The notes below the pieces were generated by a model that worked only from the letters and a program-made list of their open reading frames with translations, was not told the DNA's origin and did no database searches. A program made the translations under genes and the position numbers. A stretch of 64,000 nt of DNA from Pseudomonas sp. KBW05 (GTDB taxonomy: Bacteria; Pseudomonadota; Gammaproteobacteria; Pseudomonadales; Pseudomonadaceae): assembly GCF_003852405.1 (NCBI RefSeq), contig NZ_QAJM01000009.1, positions 62,001 through 126,000 on the forward strand. Direction: 5' to 3'. This document shows, one piece after another, positions 1 to 8,512 of the stretch (position 1 is its first letter; every line of letters begins with the position of its first letter).

Positions 1-44
1 CTGCGCGCCTCGCTGTCTTCGATCATTCCGTCTAGCCAGCTCAT
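1..44 (-). CDS. Partial phage virion-operon gene (first codons only)
   Basis: An ATG at 44 overlaps the stop of the upstream 672-residue gene as ATGA, the coupling used throughout this operon. The 14 complete codons visible read MSWLDGMIEDSEAR, and the frame stays open to the window edge. By position it should be the next internal virion or ejection protein, but nothing in so short a stretch identifies it. Confidence 0.5.
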   Translation of the reverse strand, partial: MSWLDGMIEDSEAR

Positions 45-2059
45 TTGACGATCACCATGATTGGTTGCTTGGTGTCCGGGTCGATCTGCACCCGGCCGGC
101 GTTCAACAGGTAATAGGAGCCCTCTTTGCCTGGCACCGGTGACAGCGGCATATCCTCCAACTGGCTGACCGGGATTTTGCTGGTCTTGGCCATGCCCTCG
201 ATCTGCATATCGACGGACTTGTTGAAGGCGTCGTCGTCCATGCCGTAAGGCTTGATCACCCGGGCGCCCGCTCGCTCAGCAACACCGCCGGTTGCCATGT
301 CGAACGCGGACTGGGATGTCTTGCTGTCGAGGTCGTCGCCTTCGTCGTACTTCAAACCCTTCGACGCCGCGGTGCCTGCATACAGCGACTTGAACGCCAG
401 GTAGGCCTGTTCGCGCTGCGGCGTGCCCGGTACAAGCGATGCGCCTGCATGCTCGTCGAAGGCTTCGCGGAATAACTTGTCCTTCGGCAGTGGCACCGAC
501 TTGTCAGCAAGCACCTTGGCGCCCGACAGCAGCGTGCGGGGAACGTCCGTGCCGTCGGCGCCCTTGAGCCCACGGAACTGGGCCATTCCGGCAAGCGTGG
601 CGATAGGGTCGTCAGCCACCAACGGCTTGAGCGCGGCGGAGAAGTCAGCGCCTGACGGGGACGATGCAGCGATAGCGCCGAACAGTTGCAGCTTTGTCCC
701 GTCGTCGGCCTGCTTGATCAGCGATGACAGCATGGTCTGCTCTTCCGGCTTCCACGGGTTGCGGGCAACCTCGGGGCCGTACGCCTTGCGCACAGAGTTG
801 ACCACGTCGAATCGGTCGGCGATCTGCTCACCCAACTTTTGCTGGCCTTCCGGAGTGGCGATGCCGGACACATCAAGCGGCGCCACATCGGCGCCAGTGC
901 GCAATGCGTTGAAGGTCAGCGGGTTTTCCCGCATCAGTTTGATGTTGTTGTCCACGGCGGTCTGCAACCGGTTCAGGTTGGCTTGCTGGGCAACGCTGCC
1001 GCCATTCGCCTGCATCTGCTGGCGCTGCTGGTCAATGAACTGCTGGGCGACCGCTGGCGGCTGCCGTAGCAGGCCCTGCACCTGGGTCATTTCCCTCATG
1101 CGGGTATTGAACTCGCCAGCGGCTGACGTGCCGGACAGTGCCGACTTCCACCGCTGCTGGTCTGCCGGGGTTGGCGGAACGCCCGTGGAGGCCTGCCGGT
1201 CCATCTGGGTCAACACTCGTTCGGCCTTCATTTCCCGCATTTCGGCCTGGCGCTGCTGGTGTTCCTTCACCTGGAAGATTCGACCGCTCACGGTGTTGAG
1301 CAACTGGTTGCGTTTCTCCGGGTCCAGCTTGTGGGCGTAGAAACCGTCCTCGGCGGTCAGGTCATGTTCAACCTTTTGCAGGCTGCCCAGGCTTTCCCGC
1401 GATTCGATAACGCGCTGTGTCGCGTGTGTGGTCCAGTTGCCGTCCTTGAATTCCTGCTTCTTGCTGGCCCAGGACTCGCCGAACGCCAGGCGCCCAGCAA
1501 CGTCGATGTCCTCGGCGTCCATGCGGGCATTGATCTGCTCGACGTTCGCCCCCGGCATTGCCGCGTCTTTGCCCAGCATATCCATGCGGGACGTCAGATC
1601 GCTCTGTGCCGACTGAATGCGGCCCTTTGCGGCTGATGCACGGATGCTATCCAGGCCGCCCAACTGCATGCGCTTTAGAGAGTTACCAATTTCACCCTGC
1701 TGTGCTTGGTCAAGCCCAGGCGTTTCCAATGGGTCAAGCTTCGACACTGCGCTATTGAAGGCCTCTTCGGACTTCTCGTACGGCAGTTTGCCGGTGCGCA
1801 TTTGTTCATCAAGATCCGTAGCAATGGTCTTGATTTGAGACTCGCGATCGATCAAAGCGTTGCTGGCCTTAACTCGCGCAAGTGCTTGATTTTCCTTGTT
1901 TATATTATCAAGAACACCAAGCGCGGCGTTTTGCACGGTGCTTGCTGCCTGTTGCGCGGCCTGGGCCTCCCCACGAGTATCCACGGTGATGACGCGGTTC
2001 TGTGGCGCTTCGGGTACAGCACGGGCCTGCGCGAAGTTGCCCAGTGGAATCTGTGCCAT
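41..2059 (-). CDS. Phage internal virion (core/ejection) protein candidate
   Basis: This 672-residue soluble protein is rich in Gln, Ala and Lys, with long helical stretches and no signal peptide or membrane segment. It lies directly after the gp14-like gene and overlaps it by ATGA. That is the place of the T7 gp15-type core protein, a component ejected with the DNA. The assignment rests on position, size and composition; I see no diagnostic motif. It is translationally coupled to both neighbours, and its 3' end overlaps the start of the partial gene at the window edge. Confidence 0.6.
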   Translation of the reverse strand: MAQIPLGNFAQARAVPEAPQNRVITVDTRGEAQAAQQAASTVQNAALGVLDNINKENQALARVKASNALIDRESQIKTIATDLDEQMRTGKLPYEKSEEAFNSAVSKLDPLETPGLDQAQQGEIGNSLKRMQLGGLDSIRASAAKGRIQSAQSDLTSRMDMLGKDAAMPGANVEQINARMDAEDIDVAGRLAFGESWASKKQEFKDGNWTTHATQRVIESRESLGSLQKVEHDLTAEDGFYAHKLDPEKRNQLLNTVSGRIFQVKEHQQRQAEMREMKAERVLTQMDRQASTGVPPTPADQQRWKSALSGTSAAGEFNTRMREMTQVQGLLRQPPAVAQQFIDQQRQQMQANGGSVAQQANLNRLQTAVDNNIKLMRENPLTFNALRTGADVAPLDVSGIATPEGQQKLGEQIADRFDVVNSVRKAYGPEVARNPWKPEEQTMLSSLIKQADDGTKLQLFGAIAASSPSGADFSAALKPLVADDPIATLAGMAQFRGLKGADGTDVPRTLLSGAKVLADKSVPLPKDKLFREAFDEHAGASLVPGTPQREQAYLAFKSLYAGTAASKGLKYDEGDDLDSKTSQSAFDMATGGVAERAGARVIKPYGMDDDAFNKSVDMQIEGMAKTSKIPVSQLEDMPLSPVPGKEGSYYLLNAGRVQIDPDTKQPIMVIVK

Positions 2060-2577
2060 CAGGAAGCCCCCCCAACTTTCGGAACAGTTGCATTGGTGCC
2101 AGCAGCCGAAGCCTTCCAGGCCATGCCCGCCTGGGCGCCGGCCGACAACACAGTGCTGATGGACTGCGAGTTAGCCGCGCCGCGCGCCTGGGTGCCCGCC
2201 AGGCTGTAGTTGCTGGCATCGGTGTAGCCACGGGTTTTCTGGTTTTGCCCGTTGAAGATGGTCAGCGCCGCGTCTTCCTCGGCATTGCCGATGATTTCCT
2301 CGTTGATGTTGATGGCCGTACCCGCGCCAGTCTCAACGCCCGAGGCGGCGAGGGAGGCGTTGGCCTCGCTGGCCTGATTGCGCGCCAGGCGTCGAATGCG
2401 GTCAGCCTGCACCACGGCAGCGCTGGCGGCCGCGTCTGCATCGCTCTGGGCCTGATCCGACTGGGCGTTGGCGTTGAGCTGGGCCTGCTTGCCCGACTGC
2501 TGGGTGGTGTAAACCGAATACACGGTCGCCGCCGCGACTGCGGCATAAGCGGCGTATGCTGCTGCTCCTACTGCCAT
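2059..2577 (-). CDS. Virion core protein, T7 gp14-like
   Basis: A 172-residue protein with an Ala-rich hydrophobic N-terminus (about residues 1-24), then a helical region rich in Gln, Ala and Asp, and a low-complexity Ala/Gly/Ser C-terminus. This architecture and its place after the gp12-like gene match the T7 gp14 family of internal core proteins that help form the channel across the cell envelope during DNA ejection. It starts just after the GNAT gene and ends overlapping the start of the large core protein. The family call is by architecture and synteny. Confidence 0.7.
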   Translation of the reverse strand: MAVGAAAYAAYAAVAAATVYSVYTTQQSGKQAQLNANAQSDQAQSDADAAASAAVVQADRIRRLARNQASEANASLAASGVETGAGTAININEEIIGNAEEDAALTIFNGQNQKTRGYTDASNYSLAGTQARGAANSQSISTVLSAGAQAGMAWKASAAGTNATVPKVGGAS

Positions 2578-2578
2578 G

Positions 2579-3022
2579 TCAGATCTCCATCATCAAAAGC
2601 GGGCCGATGTTGCGCAGCCCCTGGGATTCATAAAGCCGGGTGGTTCCCTCAACGCTTACACCGGTGCCGATGCCCATGTAGATTTGCTTCGCGCCCTTGA
2701 GCTTTGCCCACTCCTTGAACGTCTGGATCAGGCGAACAGCGATCACCCCATTGCGCTTGGATGGCTCAACGAATAGCGAATAGTCGTAGGCGATCATGTC
2801 GTCACTGAACCACTGATCAATGACGCCACCGGCCATGCCACCCACCACCTCCCCGCGAACCTCGGCGACAAACACAACGCCCTGCCCATTGATCAGGTCA
2901 TGAAGAAAACGGGCCGACTTGTCCGGGCAAAAGTTCATGGTGGAATAGCTGGTGGTAGCGTGCAGCAGCGTGCCCAGCTCGATCAGCCGGGGTACGTCGG
3001 AGTGCTTGGCGGGCCGGATCAT
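2579..3022 (-). CDS. GNAT-family N-acetyltransferase in the virion operon
   Basis: A 147-residue protein of GNAT length. It begins MIRPAKHSDVPRLIELG, the usual beta1-alpha1 start, has central strands (VVFVAEVRGEVVGGMAGG) and a YDYSLFVEPSKRNGVIAVRL stretch in the place of the acetyl-CoA-binding loop, although the classical Q/RxxGxG/A motif is not perfect. GNATs transfer an acetyl group from acetyl-CoA to an amine; the substrate is unknown. It sits between the gp12-like and gp14-like genes with short spacing and an SD (GAGGTG) before its ATG, so it should be made with the late proteins. Confidence 0.8.
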   Translation of the reverse strand: MIRPAKHSDVPRLIELGTLLHATTSYSTMNFCPDKSARFLHDLINGQGVVFVAEVRGEVVGGMAGGVIDQWFSDDMIAYDYSLFVEPSKRNGVIAVRLIQTFKEWAKLKGAKQIYMGIGTGVSVEGTTRLYESQGLRNIGPLLMMEI

Positions 3023-3031
3023 GGGTACACC

Positions 3032-5194
3032 TCAATCATTGATGGTTATTTTTTTGATGACGTTCAGCAGGTGGAACGGCAAAGGCTGGTCCTGCATGAT
3101 TTCCAGTGACGCCTCGCCACGCTCCCACCCAAGGTTCTCCAGGCGCTTGACGCCGATGAAGCTCTCGGGGGGCTGGTCAAGCACGTTCTCTCCGAGATTT
3201 CGAAAGCTGATGGTCTGGGTGATGCCCTTGCCTTTCACCTTGCATCCGATGGTGTCGAGGAAACGCAGGGTGATTTCGCCAATTCGCATGCTGTTGCCTT
3301 GCGCGCTGCCGGTGTTGCCTGCGGCCTCGGGCGTCAGCGTCTTGATCAGCGTCTTGAAGTTCAGGCCGATTGAGGTGGTGAACGCCTTTCGCTCAATCGT
3401 GACCTGGCCGCCTGTGACGAGCTGCTGCTGCATTACAACGCCGTCGGCGACGATATCCACCATCTTGCCTTCCAAGTGCGCCAGGCCGCCCCACACGGTG
3501 GCCCCGCCAACGCTTGTGGCGTTCACGCCGGAATCAACGCGAACACCAGAGGTGAACCGCTCGATGTAGCGAAGGTTTTGCCCGTTGATGTTGCGACGGA
3601 CCACCACCCACACCTGATCACCGGTCTCGGTGGGAATGGACGCGGCCGACTCGTAAGCACCGTCGGTGATCTGCCTGGCCCAGCCAATAACGTCTTGGTC
3701 ACGGTCCACGGTCATGGTGGCCAGCACGCCGTCGGCCCGGACCATGTACAGGATGGATTCCGGCTCTTGCTGATAGGCCATATCAACGATGCCAGACTTG
3801 GTTGCATGCTCCGACAGCACGGACATATCGGGAGAGCCGAACGTGTCGGAGTCGTACTTGTAGGCCATGGCGCGCAGCTTGCGGCCGGCGCGCTGGATGA
3901 AATACAGCTCATTGCCGATCCGAACCGGGCGGACCTTGTTGCAGCCGTACACGGATGGGTTCTTGGCGCGGATGTTGGTCGGGGTAATGGCCTTCTCAAC
4001 ACCGCCGCTCACGGTGAACTCGCCGCCGTAGGTCAGCGGGATCAGGGCGTTGATCTGGCCGATGTGCAGGATTGGATTGATCTGGTCCGACGACAGGTTG
4101 TAGGAGATTGCATCGTCGTCCTTGGTGCCCAACTCGAAGTTCAGGTACTCGCCTGTGCGCGATTCCCAAATGGTCTGCGGGAAGTTTGGCGAACCGCCCA
4201 GGGCAAGGCGTTGTTCGTACAGCGTGCCCGCGCCAGGGTAGCCGTCGATGTCATTCCATACCGAAGCCTCAAGCGACCAGGCGTTGGCCGGGGATGCGAC
4301 GGCCGATGTCGGCGCCGACCGGATGATGCCCGACACCACCGTGGAACTGGTGAACGTGATGATTTCCAACAGCCCGCCGTTGATCTTGACGAACTTGCCG
4401 ATGTCATTGGCGCGCCAGCCTGCAACACCGAGGGTCATGCTCACAGAGCCGCCAACGGGCGTTGCTGCGCTCAGGGTGTTGGTGGTTTGCGGCGAGCCCT
4501 TGAGCGACCAGGTTGGGCGCGTGGTGGCGCTGAATGCATTGGTAACTTCAACGGTGGCCACCGTGGCGCTGGTTACTGCTGTGACCTTTGCCACGCCGCC
4601 GCCCGCCCAGATTTCGCGGCCAACATCGGCAGCCAGGAAAGCAGATTCAGCAGCAGTAACGGTTCGACCGGTGCCCACGGTTGGATCGCTGATAGTGAAC
4701 AGGGTCAGGAAGTCGATACCCTTTTCATCGAACGGCTTGGTCACAAACGGCGCCGGGGCCAGGGTCCACTCGGTATTGGTGATACGGCGCAGGCGCCCCA
4801 CTGGCACCTTGTTGTGGAAGATGAACATGGTGTCGGCGCCCTGCACGTAATCCATTCGGTCAAGGATGTCGTGGGCGTATGGGCTGACCAGTTCAATCCC
4901 GCTGTATGCGCCGGTAGGAAGGTGGATCCTGACGTACAGGTCGCCAAACTCAATCATGAACGCCTGGGAGGCGTTGAACACGTAAGGGATAAGGCGGCAG
5001 TTCTTGTCCGGGAACTTGGCCGGCGAACACATCAGCGTGCCGTCACGGCGAACACATCCGCCATGGATCACCGGCCAGGCGTTCTGGATGATCTCGGCGC
5101 CGTTCTGGTAGCGGGCGATATCGACGCGACCGAGCATGCGCGGGGAGACCTCCCCCGCGGTGAAGTTGGTTTGGTTCAGCGTCAGGCGAGGCAT
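3032..5194 (-). CDS. Tail tubular/nozzle protein, gp12-like
   Basis: A 720-residue protein beginning MPRLTLNQTNFTAGEVSPRM, an opening typical of podovirus nozzle proteins (T7 gp12/tail tubular B and stabilisation proteins). The body is beta-rich with many Gly, Thr and Val. It would form the lower part of the short tail below the gp11-like ring. The start overlaps the stop of the gp11-like gene, so the two are translationally coupled. Length and position fit the family. Confidence 0.85.
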   Translation of the reverse strand: MPRLTLNQTNFTAGEVSPRMLGRVDIARYQNGAEIIQNAWPVIHGGCVRRDGTLMCSPAKFPDKNCRLIPYVFNASQAFMIEFGDLYVRIHLPTGAYSGIELVSPYAHDILDRMDYVQGADTMFIFHNKVPVGRLRRITNTEWTLAPAPFVTKPFDEKGIDFLTLFTISDPTVGTGRTVTAAESAFLAADVGREIWAGGGVAKVTAVTSATVATVEVTNAFSATTRPTWSLKGSPQTTNTLSAATPVGGSVSMTLGVAGWRANDIGKFVKINGGLLEIITFTSSTVVSGIIRSAPTSAVASPANAWSLEASVWNDIDGYPGAGTLYEQRLALGGSPNFPQTIWESRTGEYLNFELGTKDDDAISYNLSSDQINPILHIGQINALIPLTYGGEFTVSGGVEKAITPTNIRAKNPSVYGCNKVRPVRIGNELYFIQRAGRKLRAMAYKYDSDTFGSPDMSVLSEHATKSGIVDMAYQQEPESILYMVRADGVLATMTVDRDQDVIGWARQITDGAYESAASIPTETGDQVWVVVRRNINGQNLRYIERFTSGVRVDSGVNATSVGGATVWGGLAHLEGKMVDIVADGVVMQQQLVTGGQVTIERKAFTTSIGLNFKTLIKTLTPEAAGNTGSAQGNSMRIGEITLRFLDTIGCKVKGKGITQTISFRNLGENVLDQPPESFIGVKRLENLGWERGEASLEIMQDQPLPFHLLNVIKKITIND

Positions 5195-5775
5195 TACCAG
5201 TGACTCCCGAAACGCGCGGCATACAGGCGCTCATCACCCAGGGTCTGCGGCGGATCTTCCTGGCCATCCACGGCCTTGGCCCGGCGCAACATCGTTTCGA
5301 GCTTCTGCTCTTCGCCTGCCTGCTTGGCAGTTGATTGAGTGACTGGGTACGCCAGCGCCGCGCACATCGCCTGGGTGGCCAGCGCCACAAGGTGAGAGTC
5401 CCAGGTGCTTTCTACCTCGTTACGGAAAACGTAGCGCAGTTCCAGAACCGTGGTGTCAGCCTGGATGGACCGGCCCTCAACCAGGTAATCGATCTGCTGC
5501 CCGCTGCTTCCGACCTCCAGAACCCGCGAGCAATCGGCCGGCAGCTCAAACGCATGGGAGTAACCAAAGATCGGAGCGGCAGCATCAGGCGCGAGCACTG
5601 CCCGCTTGATGCAGCAGTTCCAAGGGTGGGCACGCAACAGGTCGTCACGGACAGTCGGGTATAGGTTGGCGCACAACTTCGCCCGGTCAAGGTTCTGCTG
5701 GTCGGCAAAGTCATTGATGGTCTGCGAGCCGAGTAGCAGCAGAGCGTTGGAACAGATCGAAACACCAGTGGCCAT
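5194..5775 (-). CDS. Tail tubular/adaptor protein, gp11-like
   Basis: A protein of about 193 residues beginning MATGVSICSNALLLLGS, with the conserved pattern ICNxALxxLG near the N-terminus and a YPxxRDxLLRxHPWN-like segment at about residues 40-55. Both are typical of T7 gp11-like adaptor proteins that join the portal to the nozzle. A TTG lies two codons upstream, but the ATG at 5775 has a GGAGG six bases before it and is preferred. It is followed without a gap by the gp12-like gene. Confidence 0.88.
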   Translation of the reverse strand: MATGVSICSNALLLLGSQTINDFADQQNLDRAKLCANLYPTVRDDLLRAHPWNCCIKRAVLAPDAAAPIFGYSHAFELPADCSRVLEVGSSGQQIDYLVEGRSIQADTTVLELRYVFRNEVESTWDSHLVALATQAMCAALAYPVTQSTAKQAGEEQKLETMLRRAKAVDGQEDPPQTLGDERLYAARFGSHW

Positions 5776-5849
5776 TGCCAACCTCCAGATAAAAAGACCG
5801 GGGCGCGCGGCCCCGGTAAATGATTTGCCATCCTTGGCGGCCCGTGAAA

Positions 5850-6311
5850 TCAGTTTTGACCGGCGTACTGACCTACCAAGGTGATGACCTGACCAGCCTG
5901 GAGAGCAGCACCAGCCACGGTGGAGAGCAGTTCACTTTGATCAGTGGCCAGACCCTGCTGGGCCACGGTCACTTCGAACAGCGCACCGTTGGCGAGGTGT
6001 GCCTCGGCGACCGCGTTACCGGCAGCAGCGACCGAGGTAGCAGCCAGGTAGCGGGCTTGCGACACGGTGTCGCCCAGGTTGAGGGTCGAGGATGCCGCGC
6101 CGGCGCCGAAGTACAGCTTGGTGCCAGGCATCAGTCGGGAGCCGAACGGCAGAAGGCCCCAGCTGATTTTGTCGCCGATGGCAGTACCACCAGCGGGAAC
6201 GGTGAAGGTGCTGACGAGGATCTGAATGTCAGCGCCTTGCAGGTTGGGTTTCACCAACTGCTGAGGGAGCGCCACGCGTGCGGCGGATACAGAAGCGTTT
6301 ACGGTTGCCAT
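5850..6311 (-). CDS. Capsid cement/decoration protein candidate (Bbp16-like)
   Basis: A 153-residue, Ala-, Val- and Gly-rich protein with few charged residues, predicted as mostly beta. It directly follows the major capsid gene, and an SD (GGAG) precedes its ATG. In Bordetella phage BPP-1 the small protein after the capsid gene (Bbp16) is a cementing protein on the capsid surface, and this gene has the same place, size and composition. The name is therefore by synteny and character, not by a recognised motif. Confidence 0.6.
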   Translation of the reverse strand: MATVNASVSAARVALPQQLVKPNLQGADIQILVSTFTVPAGGTAIGDKISWGLLPFGSRLMPGTKLYFGAGAASSTLNLGDTVSQARYLAATSVAAAGNAVAEAHLANGALFEVTVAQQGLATDQSELLSTVAGAALQAGQVITLVGQYAGQN

Positions 6312-6355
6312 GGTTTGAAACTCCTAAGTCGGGAAAGGGGCAAAGCCGAAGCCGC

Positions 6356-7222
6356 TTACGCGGCCTCAGTTACTGCGATCTCAACCACCTTTTCTTCCTC
6401 GACCCGCACGGAGCCGATGGACATTTTGGCGTAGACGCGGACGTTGAAGCCCTTGCCTGGATCTTCACCAACCTTGGTGGTGATGTCGGCGCCCTTGCCG
6501 AGGGTGACGCCCGACTTGGCCCAGGCGTACAGGCGGCGGGTGCTGCCGTCGTACGGGGTGCGCTCGGACGGAATCCAGGTGAAGCCCATCCACTTGCCTT
6601 CTACGTCGCCTTCCTGGAGGAACTTGCCGGCCATGTAGTCAGCGCTGGTCAGGGTGGCGTCCGCGAGGATGTCGGCGGCAGCGGCAGCGGTGTAGGTGAT
6701 GAACAGCTCTTCACCGTTGTGGTTGTCGGCCTCGTTGCGTCGGAACAGCTTCCGGGCCTGGATGATCTTGGCCTTGGTCAAGCCGGTGCCGCCCACAACG
6801 ATCTTTTGGGAGGCTGGCAAGATGATGTTGCCGGTGGTGGCGCGGGAGTTGCCGCCCATGGACGCGATGACCACGTCATCCTTGGCACGGTTCAGCGAGC
6901 TGACCATGGCCTTGACGTAGTCCGACGTCGGGTCAACCAACATGCGGATCTTGTCTTGGTCGTCGATCATGTCGCCGTCGTCCCAGTCGAACAGGTCAAC
7001 AAAGCGCGTGCTGTGCGGTTGATCGTTGATCGGGGTGTCCGCATGGCGCTGGGTGCGGCGCTGCGCGGTACGCTGGCCGAGACGGTTGATCGACTTCGAC
7101 ATGCCCACGATGTTGGGCTCGATGGTTACGTGCGGCTCGAAACGGGACTGCATTTGTTGGGCAACGTGGCGGAAGTTATCCGCGAACTGCTGAACAAACG
7201 CTTCGGTGATTTGCTGAGACAT
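6356..7222 (-). CDS. Major capsid protein
   Basis: A 288-residue protein reading MSQQITEAFVQQFADNFRHV from the chosen start. An ATG 48 bases upstream is in frame, but the one at 7222 has a GGAG about nine bases before it and gives a typical capsid N-terminus. Order (portal, scaffold, this gene, small capsid-associated protein) and size fit a podovirus HK97-fold capsid protein of the BPP-1 Bbp17 type. A 197-base gap with a repeated stem-loop separates it from the scaffold gene, which may allow separate expression of the most abundant virion protein. Confidence 0.85.
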   Translation of the reverse strand: MSQQITEAFVQQFADNFRHVAQQMQSRFEPHVTIEPNIVGMSKSINRLGQRTAQRRTQRHADTPINDQPHSTRFVDLFDWDDGDMIDDQDKIRMLVDPTSDYVKAMVSSLNRAKDDVVIASMGGNSRATTGNIILPASQKIVVGGTGLTKAKIIQARKLFRRNEADNHNGEELFITYTAAAAADILADATLTSADYMAGKFLQEGDVEGKWMGFTWIPSERTPYDGSTRRLYAWAKSGVTLGKGADITTKVGEDPGKGFNVRVYAKMSIGSVRVEEEKVVEIAVTEAA

Positions 7223-7391
7223 GCGGTGCACTCCAATGCAGATAAGGGATTGCCTGCCGGGTATCCGCATCGCGGGCCGGTATTACCTGGCGTGCATCGG
7301 CTTTGCTGCGCCTCGGGGCTTTCTCGGGTATCTGCGTGCCATCGCAGGCCGGCCCATTGCTGGGATGCCTGCGATGTTTGTGCATGGGGGG

Positions 7392-7411
7392 TGTCGGTTT
7401 CCCGACTATTT
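7392..7411 (-). repeat. Stem-loop repeat, copy 1 (after scaffold gene)
   Basis: On the minus strand this reads TAGTCGG-GAAA-CCGACA, a 5-bp GTCGG/CCGAC stem with a GAAA tetraloop. It lies 11 bases past the scaffold stop and upstream of the capsid gene. Two further copies sit at 10754 and 12479. No T-tract follows, so it is not a classical terminator. Confidence 0.75.
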
Positions 7412-7421
7412 GACGCGGGGA

Positions 7422-8270
7422 TCAGCCAAGGCGGGATTGCTGCTTGCTGTACTTGCTGTTGTATAGGGCGTCCAGCTGAGCCTGGATGCCTTGTCGCTTT
7501 GGATCGTGCGCCGGCAACGCCTGCAACTGGCTGCGCAGCTCGGATGTCTTCACGGCGAAGTCAGCTTCGTTGATCTGGGCACCGCCATTGATGGCGTTGT
7601 CTTCCTTGAGTTCGCGGCCAATGTTGGCGGTGAACGCGATGAAGTCCGGGTCTCTGCCGAACTTACGGTTCAATGCCTCGTAGCTGCCAAGCCCTTCCTC
7701 GTTTGCAAAGGTGGACGAGGCCAGGTAGGAGGCGCGCACGTTCTGTGTCATTGCCTTGTCGTCGCCCCATACGGCCTTCAGCGCATCTGTGCAACCCTGC
7801 AAGTCGAGCGTTTCAGCGCCACCAACCAGGGCAGGCGCCGCCTTCATGTACTCGCCAATCACGTATTCGACCTGGTCATTGGTCAGGCCCTTGGCATGGG
7901 CGCCCTTGAGGAAGGACTGGGTGTCGGGGTCAGCCTTGAACTCGTTCCAGTCGAAACCCTCGACGCCTTCCAGCTTGACCGTGTATTCATCGACGGTCTT
8001 GGGCGGCACGTCGCCGGAACCCATGCGGGTTTCGAGGTGCTTGTACGCTTCGGCCATCTTGCGGCTGGACTGCTCCAGGTCGAGCGAGCCGTCTTCCTTG
8101 TTGGTCCGGTACTTCTCGGGGATGTAGTCGGTGGTGTTGGCGCCGCTATCCAGCACGGAGCCTGTGGGAGCGGGGGCTGGCGTGGTCGCTGCTGGGGTGG
8201 ATGGGTCGCCGCCCTCACCAGCTTCGGCCATGTAGAAGTGGCCCAGGCGGCCATGGATAAACATGTTCAT
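7422..8270 (-). CDS. Capsid scaffolding protein
   Basis: A 282-residue acidic protein with a Pro/Thr/Ala-rich low-complexity segment (about residues 20-45), a central part with EKYR and Glu-rich helices, and a highly charged helical C-terminus (about 225-282). This is the usual form of podovirus scaffolds, whose C-terminal helix binds capsid protein. It lies between the Bbp19-like gene and the capsid gene, the scaffold position. The ATG at 8270 has AGGAA six bases upstream; an internal ATG at 8231 would give a shorter product. Confidence 0.8.
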   Translation of the reverse strand: MNMFIHGRLGHFYMAEAGEGGDPSTPAATTPAPAPTGSVLDSGANTTDYIPEKYRTNKEDGSLDLEQSSRKMAEAYKHLETRMGSGDVPPKTVDEYTVKLEGVEGFDWNEFKADPDTQSFLKGAHAKGLTNDQVEYVIGEYMKAAPALVGGAETLDLQGCTDALKAVWGDDKAMTQNVRASYLASSTFANEEGLGSYEALNRKFGRDPDFIAFTANIGRELKEDNAINGGAQINEADFAVKTSELRSQLQALPAHDPKRQGIQAQLDALYNSKYSKQQSRLG

Positions 8271-8272
8271 CG

Positions 8273-8512
8273 TTATTCCTCTTGCTCGTTGGGATCGGCT
8301 TGGACGCCGTTGGCGCGGTTGATGCGGTTTACAACGTGGTCGAGGACTTCACGGGCCCCGGCCTGCTTGTACGTGGTGAGGATGGCGTCGATACCACCGA
8401 CGGTGCAGGCGTTCTTGGCGAAGCGCTGAATCAGCAGCTCCAGCACGATGCGACCTTCGTGGTGATCCTCGAATACGCGCTTGAACATCGCGTCGATCTG
8501 TTCGGGGGTCAT
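8273..8512 (-). CDS. Small phage protein, Bbp19-like
   Basis: A 79-residue acidic helical protein beginning MTPEQIDAMFKRVFEDHHEG. The start and its place between portal and scaffold resemble the Bbp19-like family of BPP-1-type phages. Function is unknown. The ATG overlaps the portal stop and the scaffold starts 3 bases after its end, so the three are co-translated. Confidence 0.65.
   Translation of the reverse strand: MTPEQIDAMFKRVFEDHHEGRIVLELLIQRFAKNACTVGGIDAILTTYKQAGAREVLDHVVNRINRANGVQADPNEQEE

Noticed and set aside
423-1340. 305-codon plus-strand open frame opposite the virion core gene
   Set aside because: It is the antisense of a well-supported, translationally coupled phage gene. High GC keeps the opposite strand open; no SD and no sensible protein.
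3476-5203. 575-codon plus-strand open frame
   Set aside because: Mirror of the gp12-like gene. Composition rich in His, Arg and Gly is typical of antisense frames.
6278-7573. 431-codon plus-strand open frame
   Set aside because: Covers the capsid gene in antisense and the intergenic gap; no family features.
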